NCBI GenBank assembly: GCA_963738615.1 | Contig: CAVTXI010000015.1 | Coordinates: forward strand, 1-64,000 | Direction: 5' to 3' | DNA length: 64,000 nucleotides | From: CAVTWY01 sp963738615 | GTDB lineage: Bacteria; Pseudomonadota; Gammaproteobacteria; Burkholderiales; Burkholderiaceae_C | Part shown: positions 1 through 9,819 of the stretch, piece after piece | How the letters are laid out: each line of letters begins with the position of its first letter | How positions within the stretch are numbered: the first letter of the stretch is position 1 | Translations under genes and position numbers: made by a program | Notes under the pieces: model-generated | What the model was told of the DNA's origin: nothing | Databases searched by the model: none | The model's input: the letters and a program-made list of their open reading frames with translations, nothing else

Positions 1-218
1 TGTCGTCGCGGATGCGTTGACGGATGTCGGCGGGAGCGGCGGGCAAGGCGATCTCGGTGTCGACCGATGGTCGGTGGATCCGCTGGCCACTTTTGATCAA
101 TACATGGGCATGACTAGCCAGCGCCTCCCTCTCGGCACACCATCATGCTAAGCATTGTTTGATCAAAGTTGGACCGGGATTTCCCGGCTCGTTCCACGTC
201 GGGCAGGCGCGCAAGCCT

Positions 219-1147
219 TCAACCTTTCAACTTTCGCCCCGCCAGCACCTTCTGATTGACATTCCCCACCGCATCAGCGGTACCCGGCACGTCGAAGGTG
301 ACACGCTGGTTGACGCGGTGGTGCGGCCAGTAGTCGGCCACCGCGTAGTGCTGCGTGCTGCGGTTGTCCCACAGCGCAATGCCGCCGGTTCCCATTGGTG
401 ATGCACCATGAACTCGGGCTTCTTCAGCCACTCGAGCAGGAAATTCAAGATGCCACGTGCCTCTTGTCTGTCCACGCCCTGAATGTGGCGCGTGAAGTCG
501 GCGTTGACGAAGATGCACTTGCGGCCCGAGTCGGGGTTCTTGCGGACCACGGGGTGCACCACCGGCTTGAACGCTTTGATGGCGCCGACCAGCGCATCGT
601 CGCCGCGCAGGCCGAGCACCTCGCGAAAGGCCGACAGTTCCCAGGTGTGCAGCGCGGTCAATCCTTCGAGGTACTTCTGCATGCCCGGTGACAGCCAGTC
701 GTAGGCTTTGCTGGTGCTGATCCAGCAGGTATTGCCGCCCGCAGGCGGCGTCACGGTGATCTGGATCGCGGTGCCCAGCGGTGGGTTGGCCTTCCAGCTG
801 ATGTCGGTGTGCCAGTTGTCGATCGCGGGCGGGCGGTCCCGGTCGACTGACGATCATTTCCATGTCGGGCGCTTCGGGTTGCGCTCGAAGTACGAACCGC
901 CCGACAGCGGGCCGAACACCTTGGCGAGCGCCACGTGCTGCGCTGCGTGATCGTTTGCGGTCCGAAGAAGATGACTTCGAAATCGAACAAAGCCTGGCGC
1001 AACTCGGCTTGCACCGGCGCCGACAAGCGGCTGCGTCAGGTCCACGCCCTCGATCCACGCCGCGAAATTCGGCATGCGCGGCACCGGTCTGATGTGCTTG
1101 TAGCGCCGCGCGATGTTGATCAGCTTCAGCGGCTTGGTATTGGCCAT
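219..1147 (-). pseudogene. TauD/TfdA-family 2-oxoglutarate-dependent dioxygenase, frameshifted
   Basis: The family couples 2-oxoglutarate decarboxylation to hydroxylation of substrates such as taurine, releasing sulfite. The protein can only be read by moving between frames at least three or four times. The N-terminal part begins MANTKPLKLINIARRYKHI at 1147. The middle (about 754 to 400) contains the aromatic and basic core. The last part carries LWDNRSTQHYAVADYW, the conserved TauD C-terminal region that holds the distal iron-binding His and the Arg/His 2-oxoglutarate site. It follows the ABC permease on the same strand after a gap of about 55 bp, which supports an alkylsulfonate or taurine role. 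The substrate is inferred from family and context only. With this many breaks it is either a decayed gene or a poorly resolved stretch of sequence. Confidence 0.75.
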
Positions 1148-1202
1148 CGTGAATCTCCGTCGATCGAAGGTGTCGCAGGTATCGAAGGTATCGCAGCACC
1201 GA

Positions 1203-1994
1203 CTACTGCCAGTGCAACAGTCGCTTCTCGAGCCAGGTCATGGCGCGCACCACGCTCACGCCCAGCATCGCCAGCACCAGCAGCAGCGCGAACACGCCGT
1301 TGATATTGAAGGTACTTCCAAGGTAAGCCAGCGATTGGCCCAGTCCTTTCTCGCTGGCAATGATTTCGCCGCCCACCACACCCAGCAGCGAGTAGATGAG
1401 CCCAAGGCGCAAGCCCGAGAACAACACCGGCACAGCACCCGGCAGCGTGACCTGGAAGAACAACTGCGACGGTTTGGCACCCAGCGTGCGGCACAGCGTG
1501 ACGTGGTCCGAGCTGACACCGCGCACGCCCGCCACGGTGGCCGACAGCACGATGAAAAACGCTAGGCTGAAGCCGATGGCCACCTTCGAACCCAGGCCCA
1601 GGCCAAACCACAAGATGAAGAGCGGCGCCAGCGCGATGCGCGGCATCACGTTCATCGCGCTGAAGTAAGGCTCGACGAACCGTTCGAGCGCCGGGAAACG
1701 AACGAAGGCCAGGCCCACGCCGATGGCCGAGCCCGCGCCCAGCGTAAAGGCGATGACGGTGCCGGCCAAGGTCCAGCCAAGGTCGGTCCACAGCTTGCCG
1801 TCGGCGACGTCGTCCCACAAGAAGCGCGCGATGCCGCTGGGCTGGCCGAAGAAGGTGGCCGACAACCAGCCGCGGGTGCTGGCGTACTCCCAGGTGCCCA
1901 GTGCCAGTGTCAGGAATACCGCATGCGCCAACCACAAGGCGCCGCCGTGCAGTCCACCGCTCGGTCGCGCGCTTCGAGATGCATCAGCCTTCAT
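1203..1994 (-). CDS. ABC transporter permease, SsuC/TauC type
   Basis: An intact 263-residue inner-membrane permease of the nitrate/sulfonate/taurine importer family. It has a hydrophobic N-terminal segment (AVFLTLALGTWEYAST), several further membrane segments, and the cytoplasmic EAA-type loop around TLGAKPSQLFFQVTLPGAVP that docks on the ATPase. ATG at 1994 was chosen because it overlaps the ATPase stop by 11 bp, typical of translational coupling. A longer reading from 2408 exists only because a frameshift near 2042 fuses the ATPase C-terminus to this gene. Its partners are the binding protein and ATPase upstream and the TauD-like enzyme downstream. It is the only undamaged gene of the four. 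Confidence 0.85.
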   Translation of the reverse strand: MKADASRSARPSGGLHGGALWLAHAVFLTLALGTWEYASTRGWLSATFFGQPSGIARFLWDDVADGKLWTDLGWTLAGTVIAFTLGAGSAIGVGLAFVRFPALERFVEPYFSAMNVMPRIALAPLFILWFGLGLGSKVAIGFSLAFFIVLSATVAGVRGVSSDHVTLCRTLGAKPSQLFFQVTLPGAVPVLFSGLRLGLIYSLLGVVGGEIIASEKGLGQSLAYLGSTFNINGVFALLLVLAMLGVSVVRAMTWLEKRLLHWQ

Positions 1995-2797
1995 GCGCAC
2001 TCCAACCCTGTTCGAGGTGGCCCCAAAGCTGCGCGTACAGCTCGTGAATCGTGGGTTCTTCTGCAGCGCGCGGATCGAGCGCGGGCGCGGCAGATCAACC
2101 GGCACGTCGGCCACGATGCGACCCGGCCGCGACGACATGACGACCACGCGGTCGGCCACGGCCACGGCTTCCGACAGGTCGTGCGTCACGAAGACGACGC
2201 TGCGTTGCGACTCTTGGCACAAGCTCAGCAGCAGGTCCTGCAATTGCAGCTTGGTCTGTGCGTCAAGGGCACCGAAGGGCTCGTCCATCAGCAGCAGCTC
2301 GGCATCCAGCGCGAAGGTGCGCGCCAGGGCCACGCGTTGGCGCATGCCGTGCGACAGCGCCTTCGGGTAGGCGCCTTCGAATCCCTTCAGGCCCACGCGC
2401 GCCAGCATCTGCCGGGCGGTCTCGCGGCACTGGTCTGCCGACGTTCCATGGAGCTTCAGGCCAAAGGCGGCGTTGTCTTGCGCCGTCGCCCAGGGCAGCA
2501 GGCTGTCAGCGCCAGCATGTAGGCCGACCGTCGGCTGCCCAATTCACCGGCTCGCCGCACACTTCAAAGCTGCCTTGCCCGGCGCGGCGATCAGTCCCGC
2601 GCACAGAGTCAGCAGCGTGGCGGGGCGCCGCTGGGGCCGACCAGGGCGACAAATTCGCCCACGGCCACCCGAAGGTTGACCCGGTCGAGCACGTTGAGCA
2701 CGCCGTCGAAACTGAGCGACAGGGAGACGTCCACCGCCGCCGGTTTCGCATGCGGGCTTGACCCGCGGCCGGTCACCGCGTCGCCGACGGTACTCAC
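1984..2797 (-). pseudogene. ABC transporter ATPase, SsuB/TauB type, frameshifted
   Basis: Cytoplasmic ATPase of the importer. GTG at 2797 overlaps the end of the binding-protein gene (GTGA). The N-terminal beta-strand region ends in EFVALVGPSG, where the Walker A loop should follow. There the frame breaks, and the bases that would encode the invariant Gly-Lys appear to be missing. Downstream frames recover LTLCAGL, a Q-loop region, the signature-like LSHGMRQRVALARTFA, Walker B LLLMDEPFGALDA and the H-loop VFVTHDLSEA. A second frameshift near 2042 is needed to reach the natural C-terminus (HELYAQLWGHLEQGW...) and the TGA at 1984. As written it could not bind ATP normally. Confidence 0.8.
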
Positions 2798-3814
2798 CGC
2801 ACGTGCATCAGGCGGCTGGTATCGAAGGCCTTCTCGATCTGCTTGGTGGCAAGCAGGTAGTCGGCAGCCGCTTGCACGGCCTTGGCGTCGATCGAGAAGC
2901 GGTAGAACGGACGCGATGTTTTGTATACCGACGCCACCACCTCGGGGCCTTTAGGCATGTCGAGCTTGAACGTTTCCATCGCAACCTTCAGGCCGGCGTC
3001 GTAGTTGGCCGGGTCTTGCAGAAAGGCTTCGGCCTCGGCCATGGCTGCCGCAAAACCGGCCGCGGCGCGTGGATTCTTCTGCAGCATGTCGCCGCGAATA
3101 CTCAGCACCGACCCCGCACCGGCCACCGCCAGCAAATCGGCGGGGCCTTCACCCTTGCGGGGGTCGACCACCACGCGACACGCCTTCAGCACCTCGCAGA
3201 AACCACCCATCGGCTCGAATGCCATCACCGCATCGACCTGCTTGTTCGCCAGCGCCGGCAGCGCGGTATTCGGCGCACCCACCGCCACCAGCGTGACATC
3301 GGCAGCCGTCATACCCGCACCCTTGAGCAGGTCGACAAACTGAAACTCGGCACCCAGCCTCGCGAGGTCACGCCGACTTTCATACCCTTCAGGTCCTGCA
3401 TCACGGCGGGGTAGCCCTTGGCCGCGTTGGGCGTTTCGATGTGGTTACCCGCCGCGACGAAGAAGATCGACCCGCGAGCGCCATTGCCGACGATGCGAAC
3501 GTCGGCCCCCCGGTTGGCTGCCTGGATCACGACCTCGGGCGGGCCGAAGGCCACGTCGATGTCACCCGCCAACAGCGTCTGCATGCCCAACGGCGCCGCC
3601 GGAATCGTGCGCGCTTCGCACTTGATGCCGTGCTTCTCGCAAAGCTTGTGCGCGATCGCCACGCGAAGCATCAGGTTTCCCAGCCCAGGGTAGTCCTGCA
3701 CGCGAACCCGTCCTGCGCAACCGCGGTGCCGTGGCAGGCAAAACCAAAGAGCGCCAGCGCGACCACGGCGCGGCAACGGACGAGGAACGTCGGCAATTTG
3801 TGCATGGCTGTCAT
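2794..3814 (-). pseudogene. ABC transporter substrate-binding protein, SsuA/TauA-like, frameshifted
   Basis: Periplasmic binding protein of the same importer. ATG at 3814 (or 3805) starts a Sec signal peptide, HKLPTFLVRCRAVVALALFG, ending near GTAVAQ. The frame shifts near 3700 into PGLGNLMLRVAIAHKLCEKHG, then shifts again near 3330 into VTLVAVGAPNTALPALANKQ, and runs to TGA at 2794. The fold pattern is that of SsuA/NMT1-type proteins, including the AFEPMGGF stretch that commonly follows the ligand site. The gene overlaps the ATPase start by four bases, so the order is binding protein, ATPase, permease, dioxygenase. The ligand is not determinable from sequence. Confidence 0.78.
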
Positions 3815-4106
3815 CGGTGTCTGGTTATCCGGATCGTGAGGATATGTGACACCGCTGAACGGCAAGATGACGATGCAGGATGTCGGGGGATGACCCGCAT
3901 AGCACTTACCCCTGGACGCGTGAACCGCTCGCTACGGCTTGGGCGGCTCGGTCTTGCAATCAAAGTCGCAGCGAAGGTCAGTGGCAGTGATGAACCGCGC
4001 TCTGACAAAACATGCGCCGTGCGGGCGTGGCTCGAGGTCGCACGACGTCACGGTTGCAGGAGGCATGGACAGCGTGGCCGTAATCCGAGTACCGCGCCGA
4101 GAGTCC

Positions 4107-5209
4107 ATGAACGAATCTACACGAGTCTCGGTCGCACGTGAAAGCGGCATCGCGCGCGTGGGCGTCGATCTGGCCAAGCGTGTCATCCAGGTCCACGCGG
4201 TTGATCGGCACGAGCGCTTGGTCACGAACCGTGCCTTGCCGCGTGACAAGTTCTTGACCTGGTGCGCGCAGTTGCCCGCCGGGTGCATCGTGGCGATGGA
4301 AGCTTGTTCCAGCTCCCACCACTGGGCCAGGCACTTGCGCGCCATGGGGTTCGACGCGCGCATCATCGCTGCGGACCTGGTCAAGCCTTACCGCAAGCAA
4401 GGCGCCAGCGGCAAGAACGACGCCAACGATGCGGCCGCCGTCTGCGAGGCCGCATCGCGCCTTCAGATGCACTTCGGCCCATCAAGAGCATCGAGCAGCA
4501 AAGCATGCTGTGCGTGCATCGGCTGCGTGAAGGCTTCAAGGCCGACCGTGTTGCGTGCATCAACCGCGTGCGAGGCTTGCTGGCCGAATTCGGCCTCGTC
4601 TTCCCCCAAGGCCCCAAGCAGCTGCTCTCGATCCTCGAGGACGTGATCGAAGACGCCAGTAACGAGTTGGGGTATCTGGCTCGCCTGGTCCTGCAGCGCG
4701 CGCTGTCCCAGTGGCGCGAGCTTGATACCCACCTGGCCTGGTGCGATGAGCGCATTGGCGCACACATCAAGAGCAGTGACGATGCGCAGCGCGCCCTCGC
4801 ACTCCAAGGGGTGGGGCCGATCACCGCTTCCGCAGCGGTCGCCACCGTGGGCGACTTCAAGCAGTTCAAGAACGGTTCGCAGTTCGCGGCGTGGCTGGGC
4901 TTGACGCCTTCACAGCATTCCAGTGGCGGCAAGGCGCGCCTGGGCGCGATGACCAAGCGCGGCGACATTTACTTGCGCACGATGTTGATCCAGGCCGCCA
5001 AGTCCGCCGTCTTCGTCGCCCATCGGCGCAAAGATCCCATCAGTGCTTGGATCACACGGCTGCGGGACCGCGCGGGCTGGCAGCGTGCTGCTGTTGCGCT
5101 GGCCAACAAGAACGCTCGCATCCTGTGGGTGATCATGACCAAGGGCGAAGCCTTCGACCCCAAACACATCAGCGTGACGCCAGGTGCAGCGCCCACTGCG
5201 CCTGCTTGA
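4107..5209 (+). mobile_element. IS110-family transposase, one frameshift
   Basis: A DEDD-type transposase. The N-terminal RuvC-like domain shows VGVDLAKRVIQVHAVD (first Asp), VAMEACSSSHHW (Glu) and KNDANDAAAV (paired Asp). The C-terminal transposase_20 domain shows LQGVGPITASAAVATVGD and AAWLGLTPSQHSSGGKARLG with the family's conserved Ser. The two halves lie in different frames: one base is missing near 4478-4484, where HFG should continue into PIKSIEQQSM. ATG at 4107 gives the family start. IS110 elements lack obvious terminal inverted repeats, so element ends were not assigned. It belongs to the same subgroup as the fragment at 9257. Confidence 0.88.
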
Positions 5210-5563
5210 CGCCACGCCCGAATCTCCACGCAGCAGACATCCCTTGAAGATGCACTGACAGGTCAGACCGGCGGCGGGCAAGCTCGACTAACCCCTGGTG
5301 ATGATGCGCGCAAGCGCTGATGCACGCAGAGTGAATGGAGCCCCGCCGAGCGGTTCGTATCTGGGTCCGCGTCGCTCACTCGTTCTTCGCGATGCAACAA
5401 GGCCGTCACCAGAGATGCAGTCTGTTCCTCGTCTTGCCTTCAACTGTCGCTGCCCGCATCCAACCAGCCAACATCAACACGACATGAATACAGGCTGATC
5501 AAGGTAGAAATCAATACTCAATCAACACGGCGCTTGACTTCACCACCATGTGCCCCGCTGGCC
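5210..5563. other. Gene-free stretch, probable IS flank
   Basis: These 354 bp between the first transposase and the membrane-protein gene hold no reading frame I would support. Base composition drops from strongly GC-rich to mixed around 5440-5560, marking the start of the lower-GC accessory segment that continues to about 6700. The 3' part of the IS110 element and its insertion junction probably lie here, but no repeat marks the boundary. Confidence 0.4.
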
Positions 5564-5878
5564 CTACTCGACCTTGGCGCTGTGCACCCACCAGTACAGA
5601 GGCGCTCCGAGAGGCGCAACGAGGACCAGCAAAATGACCCAGACGCCGCGTTGCAGCAATGCGAGAGAGTGATTCCTTGCCACGTGTACTACAAAGTAGG
5701 CGATCTGAATCAAGACTGTCACGCCGAACGCCAAGTACCAGTACTCAACAACCGCTGGAACGGCCGGCAAGGGCCAGGGGACTGCGTTGGCTGTGTCCTC
5801 CGGCAGAACCACCGACACATAGATTAGCCCCGCGAGCGGGAAGAGCGAAAAGAGCGCCCACGGAACGCTACGACGCAT
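5564..5878 (-). CDS. Small integral membrane protein, unknown function
   Basis: A 104-residue protein with three hydrophobic stretches: about residues 7-26 (ALFSLFPLAGLIYVSVVLP), 44-66 (VEYWYLAFGVTVLIQIAYFVVHV) and 77-97 (RGVWVILLVLVAPLGAPLYWW). The last segment followed by WWVHSAK resembles short phospholipase-D-N-terminal-like membrane proteins, but that likeness is weak. A good ribosome site, AGGAGA, lies a few bases before ATG at 5878. It sits in a lower-GC pocket between IS110 copies, so horizontal arrival is likely. Function unknown. Confidence 0.7.
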   Translation of the reverse strand: MRRSVPWALFSLFPLAGLIYVSVVLPEDTANAVPWPLPAVPAVVEYWYLAFGVTVLIQIAYFVVHVARNHSLALLQRGVWVILLVLVAPLGAPLYWWVHSAKVE

Positions 5879-5930
5879 AGCCGTTCTCCTGTTCTGTCGC
5901 CGCCATGCGCAAGATCAGATTGGTGAGGTC

Positions 5931-6638
5931 TTAGTCGAGCGCGCTCATCGAGCGTCGAAGATCAGCCCAGCAGGCGGCAACCAGCTTCCACCGCTCGCGC
6001 CGCAATTCAATTATCGCGTCAACCAACTCTAGCCCGTCCTTGCGCGAATATCTAAGGAGGTTAGAAGAGTGCGCGTCCATCTCCGCTTCCACCAATCTAT
6101 CAGCATAAGAAAGAAGCTCGGACCGGAATTCGCGCCGCTGAAGGACAGTGATCGCGGCGCGGACGGCTCGAAAATCGCTGAACACACTGGGGTTATGCTC
6201 TTGCGGCCATTCGATGGTGACGCGGAAGCCACTGGAAGATGCGATCGAATCTAGCTGCTGCTTTATCTGGGATGCGGAAGCTTCAAAGTAGTCGTGTACC
6301 GCTGCAAGGTACTGTTGCTCAGGTACGTGCTGGGCGTGGGGAGTGAGCGCTGAAGTCTCGATTCGCAGTGTCAGGCGTAGGGCTGAGTGACGAGAAGAGA
6401 GTTTCTGCAAAAGTTGGCCGAACTTGTATCGCTCATCGGTTGCCGAGTCACTGGGATCGCGTTCGCACGCAATCCCTTCCCGAATCGCAGTGAAGGCGGC
6501 TACATAGTCATCGTGAACAAGGGTCAAGCTCTTGTGGAGTGGCTCGAGATTTTCACGAAAGAAGCGCCGTCTCCTATCGACGCGTAGACGGAGGAACTGC
6601 ATGGCGCGGTCGACGACGGCTAGGAAGAACTGCAGCAT
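5931..6638 (-). CDS. Hypothetical protein, 235 aa, charged and helical
   Basis: I do not recognise this protein. ATG at 6638 gives 235 residues; the frame is open much further upstream, but that part is the antisense of the next IS110 transposase, so the short start was chosen. It starts hydrophobically (MLQFFLAVVDRAMQFL), perhaps a membrane anchor, then becomes highly charged with predicted helices (RRRRFFRENLEPLHKSL, SASQIKQQLDSIASSS). Codon use and GC are lower than in the flanking chromosome. It lies between two IS110 elements together with the small membrane protein, suggesting mobile cargo. No enzyme motif is visible. Confidence 0.6.
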   Translation of the reverse strand: MLQFFLAVVDRAMQFLRLRVDRRRRFFRENLEPLHKSLTLVHDDYVAAFTAIREGIACERDPSDSATDERYKFGQLLQKLSSRHSALRLTLRIETSALTPHAQHVPEQQYLAAVHDYFEASASQIKQQLDSIASSSGFRVTIEWPQEHNPSVFSDFRAVRAAITVLQRREFRSELLSYADRLVEAEMDAHSSNLLRYSRKDGLELVDAIIELRRERWKLVAACWADLRRSMSALD

Positions 6639-6797
6639 GAGCGTGTGCTTGATGACGCCTAGACAAGATGGCTTCCTGAACTCAGGCGGCCCGCCACCCT
6701 CGATCCCGTAGGTTGCAGGCACAGGGCCTGCCGAGCTACACCAATGCACCGCCGCGATGGTCACGGCGGGCGTTGCAAGTTTGCGAGGAGACGGGCC

Positions 6798-7850
6798 ATG
6801 AGCCAATCTATCACCGTGTACGTCGGTCTGGATGTTCACAAAGACAGCATCGACATCGCCACCGCGGACGCCGGCCGCGACGCCGAGGTACGCCACGTCG
6901 GCAGCATCGGCGGCGACCTGGCGTCGCTGGACCGTTCGCTGCGCAAACTGATCAGCCGCGGCCATGCGCTGCACATCGTCTACGAAGCCGGCCCCTGCGG
7001 TTTCGTGATCTGGCGCCATCTGACGGCCCAAGGTCTGGCCTGCGAGGTCGTGGCGCCTTCGTCGATCCCCAAGCGCTCGGGCGATCGGGTCAAGACCGAC
7101 CGGCGCGACGCGATCATGCTGGCGCGTCTGGCGCGCGCCGGTGAGTTGACGCCCGTTCGAGTTCCCGACGCTGCCGACGAGGCCGTGCGCGATCTGGTGC
7201 GTGCACGCGAGGACGCGGTGCGCGAGTGCCGCAACGCCCGCCACCGGCTGAAGGCGCTGCTGCTGAGCAACGGCATCACCTACGCGGGCAAGAGCGCGTG
7301 GACGGCGGCGCACCTGCGCTGGCTGGCCACGCTGAAGATGAACCACCCCACGCAGCAGATCGGCTTCCAGGAGTATCTGCACGCGATTACCGAGGCGACC
7401 GCGCGGATCTCCCGGCTCGAGCAGGCGATGCGCGACGCGCTGCCCGAGTGGGGCTTGCGCCCTTTGGTGCAGGCGCTGCACGCGCTGCGCGGGGTGCAGT
7501 TGATCGCGTCGATGACGCTGGTGGCGGAGTTGCAGGACTTCGAGCGCTTTGCCAACCCGCGCCAGTTGATGAGCTACGTGGGCCTGGTGCCGGGCGAGTA
7601 TTCGTCGGGTCCGAAGCGCCGTCAGGCAGCATCACGAAGGCCGGCAACAGTGCGGCTCGGCGCATGCTGGTCGAGATCGCCTGGCATTGCCAGCATCCGC
7701 CGCGGGTGACGCCGATCATCGCGACGCGCCAGGCCCACCTGCCCAAGGCCGTGACCGACATCGCCTGGGCGGCGCAGTTGCGGCTGAACGCTGAACATGA
7801 CCATTGCCGCGAACGCAGCTCGCAAGGCCGCGGCGGGCCAGGCGGGTTAG
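6798..7850 (+). mobile_element. IS110-family transposase, second type, frameshifted C-terminus
   Basis: A second IS110-group transposase, distinct from the other two. It shows VYVGLDVHKDSIDIATAD, a Glu in HIVYEAGPCGFVIWR, KTDRRDAIMLARLARAG, and the C-terminal domain LRGVQLIASMTLVAELQD with SYVGLVPGEYSSGPKRR. ATG at 6798 has GAGGAG about eight bases upstream. The frame breaks at about 7615, where RRQ should continue GSITKAGNSAARRML. Another shift near 7790 reaches a natural-looking stop at 7848-7850. As written the C-terminal quarter is lost, so this copy is probably inactive unless the breaks are sequencing errors. Confidence 0.85.
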
Positions 7851-8006
7851 ACCATGAGTACATGGTCAACCGAGACGGCCTCCGGCGGCCCCTGCGGGGG
7901 GCTGGAAGAAAGAAAGCCGAATACCAAGAAGTCAGCCATCAACACCGGACTGACTCAAGCCAACCGGCCTCCACGAAAGCCGGGGTGGTTCACAGTGGCT
8001 GCTCCG

Positions 8007-9123
8007 TCATGTTCGATACGGCACCCGCGACCGCTTCACTTCTACTTCCGGCAGGTTGCTCTCAAGCAAGAACTCTCGTACGCCTCGCTCGAGAGTTGCG
8101 TCTGTCCCAGGGCCTAAAACAATCTCTCGAAACCGCAGAGGTCGGCCGCCATTCGCCATGATCGGCTGAAGCTCATCGGACATGACGTACGGAATGATTC
8201 GCTCACGGGAGATTCGAAATCGCTTAGCTGAAGACTTAATACCAAGCGACGGCATAAGCTCCGGATGCTCGATGAAGGCAAGTCGATACTCTTGCTCCGC
8301 GGCGAAGGCTGGATCCTTAAAGAAGGCGATCAGCTCAACCAATCGATCAGTCTTGTGATAGGCGTCGGAGATCCGATCGAGCCGACCACTGTGGAGATCC
8401 ACTAAGAAGGCCTCAACCGTGTGATGAAGATGAAGGTCGACTAGAGAGCGCTGTCTCTCTCTCCGATACTCAACTGCGCTGAGCTTCGCTCGGTATGCGT
8501 GCAGCGATATGTCCAGTGGTTCGAACCCGATGGCTATGGCGCCATATGCCCGCCACTGACTCAAACTATCACCCAACTCGGAGAACGAGGTCACGCAGAC
8601 ACGGTGGACCGGGGCCTGCAGATCGGCAATCCATCTACGAAGCAGGTCGATCGCCTCGGGTCGCTTTTCTGTGACCACACGAGCAGTTGCCACATCGACG
8701 ACGAGATCAGCACCATGCGACAGCTCGCGCGTGTCGTTGAGATAGGAATAGTCAGAAAGCCAGAGCTGCCCACTCTGCACAATTCCGTAGAGGCCTTGGA
8801 CGTTTGTGTAGTGATAGATGAGGTCAGGCCAGCGAGTGTCCAGAAGACCTTGCCGCCGTGCTTCGTTCGAGACGACCTTCGCGACACCAAACCAGTTGGG
8901 AATCTTGGCCTCATCCCATGTGAAGTAGGGTTCACCAGACAATGATTCCCACTGCCGCCGGGTGTAAACGTCTGGTTCTTTGCCCTCGATTAGGGGCACA
9001 ACGTCGAAGTGGTCCTCGGGCAACCCGTTCTTGCAGTGGGGCCAGGGGCATGGCCAGAACGTCATAGACGCCGTGCTCATGGCACTTGAGATCGGCGTGG
9101 ATTGTGTTCCGAAGAGTGCGCAT
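8007..9123 (-). CDS. DUF2971 family protein
   Basis: The hallmark of the family is clear: LIYHYTNVQGLYGIVQSGQL followed by WLSDYSYLNDTREL, then SLSQWRAYGAIAIGFEP and FRISRERIIPYVM near the end. The likely N-terminus is ATG at 9123 (MRTLRNTIHADLKCHEHGVYD), which would need one frameshift near 9065 to join FWPCPWPHCKNGLPEDHFD. The resulting Cys/His-rich head (CHEHG with WPCPWPHC) looks like a small zinc-binding module. Without the shift the frame simply stays open back to 9239. The biochemical function of DUF2971 is not established; members often sit in accessory or phage-defence-like contexts. Here the gene lies between two IS110 copies in lower-GC DNA. Confidence 0.72.
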
Positions 9124-9256
9124 GCGTAGCCTGCCGCGCCTAACGAATGAAAGGGACTTCCCCGTCCCGAGGTGCCCGCACTGAAGCGCAGTACGGCATC
9201 AAAGTGCCACGATGGGAAGCGTTCATTTCCATCCACCACCTTCGGAAGGGGAAGTC

Positions 9257-9735
9257 ATGGCTATCGTATTCGTCGGCATCGACCTTGCCAAGAACGTGTT
9301 CGCTGTCCACGGTGTGGACGAGCACAGCAAGCCCGCGTTGGTTCGGCCCGCGATGGCCCGGGCCAAGCTGAACGAGTTGGTGTCGTCGCTTGCGCCGTGC
9401 ACGGTGGCGATGGAGGCGTGTTCGGGCGCGCATCACTGGGCTCGGCTGTTTTCGGCTGCCGGCCACACGGTGCGGCTGATCGCGCCGAAGTTCGTGACGC
9501 CGTACCGCATGAGCGGCGTGCGCGGCAAGAACGACGCGGCCGATGCGGCGGCGATCTGCGAGGCGGTGCAGCGGCCTTCCATGCGCTTCGTGCCGCCGAA
9601 GTCGATCGACCAGCAGACGCGGCTGATGGTGCATCGGGCCCGGCAGGGGTATGTCCAGGCGCGCACGGCGTGCATCAACCGGCTGCGCGGGTTGATGTCG
9701 GAGCTGGGGGTCGTGCTGCCGCTGAAGGCGGTCAC
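9257..9735 (+). mobile_element. IS110-family transposase, 5' fragment
   Basis: Only the N-terminal RuvC-like domain is left: FVGIDLAKNVFAVHGVDEH, VAMEACSGAHHWARLF, GKNDAADAAAICEAVQRP and CINRLRGLMSELGVVLPLKA. At about 9735 homology stops abruptly and the downstream DNA is the region behind gspE. About 480 of about 1,000 expected coding bases are present, so this is a truncated relic. It resembles the element at 4107 much more than the one at 6798. ATG at 9257 follows GGAAGGGG. Confidence 0.82.
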
Positions 9736-9819
9736 GGTTCGGCGTGAGGCAAAGCGGCACAGGAGAACGCGGGGAGATGCCTGCCGGCAACCGCCGCGAG
9801 AGAGCCGCTCAGCGCGGCG

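Noticed and set aside
1..218. Minus-strand frame entering from the left edge (ALASHAHVLIKSGQRIHRPS)
   Set aside because: It looks faintly transposase-like, but it is too short and I could not assign a family or a start.
6639..7481. N-terminal half of a 516-codon minus-strand frame, as an extension of the unknown protein at 5931
   Set aside because: It overlaps the sense strand of an IS110 transposase; only the last 235 codons have independent coding character.
4107..9735. Terminal inverted repeats delimiting the IS elements
   Set aside because: None were seen, as expected for IS110-type elements; element ends were therefore not annotated.
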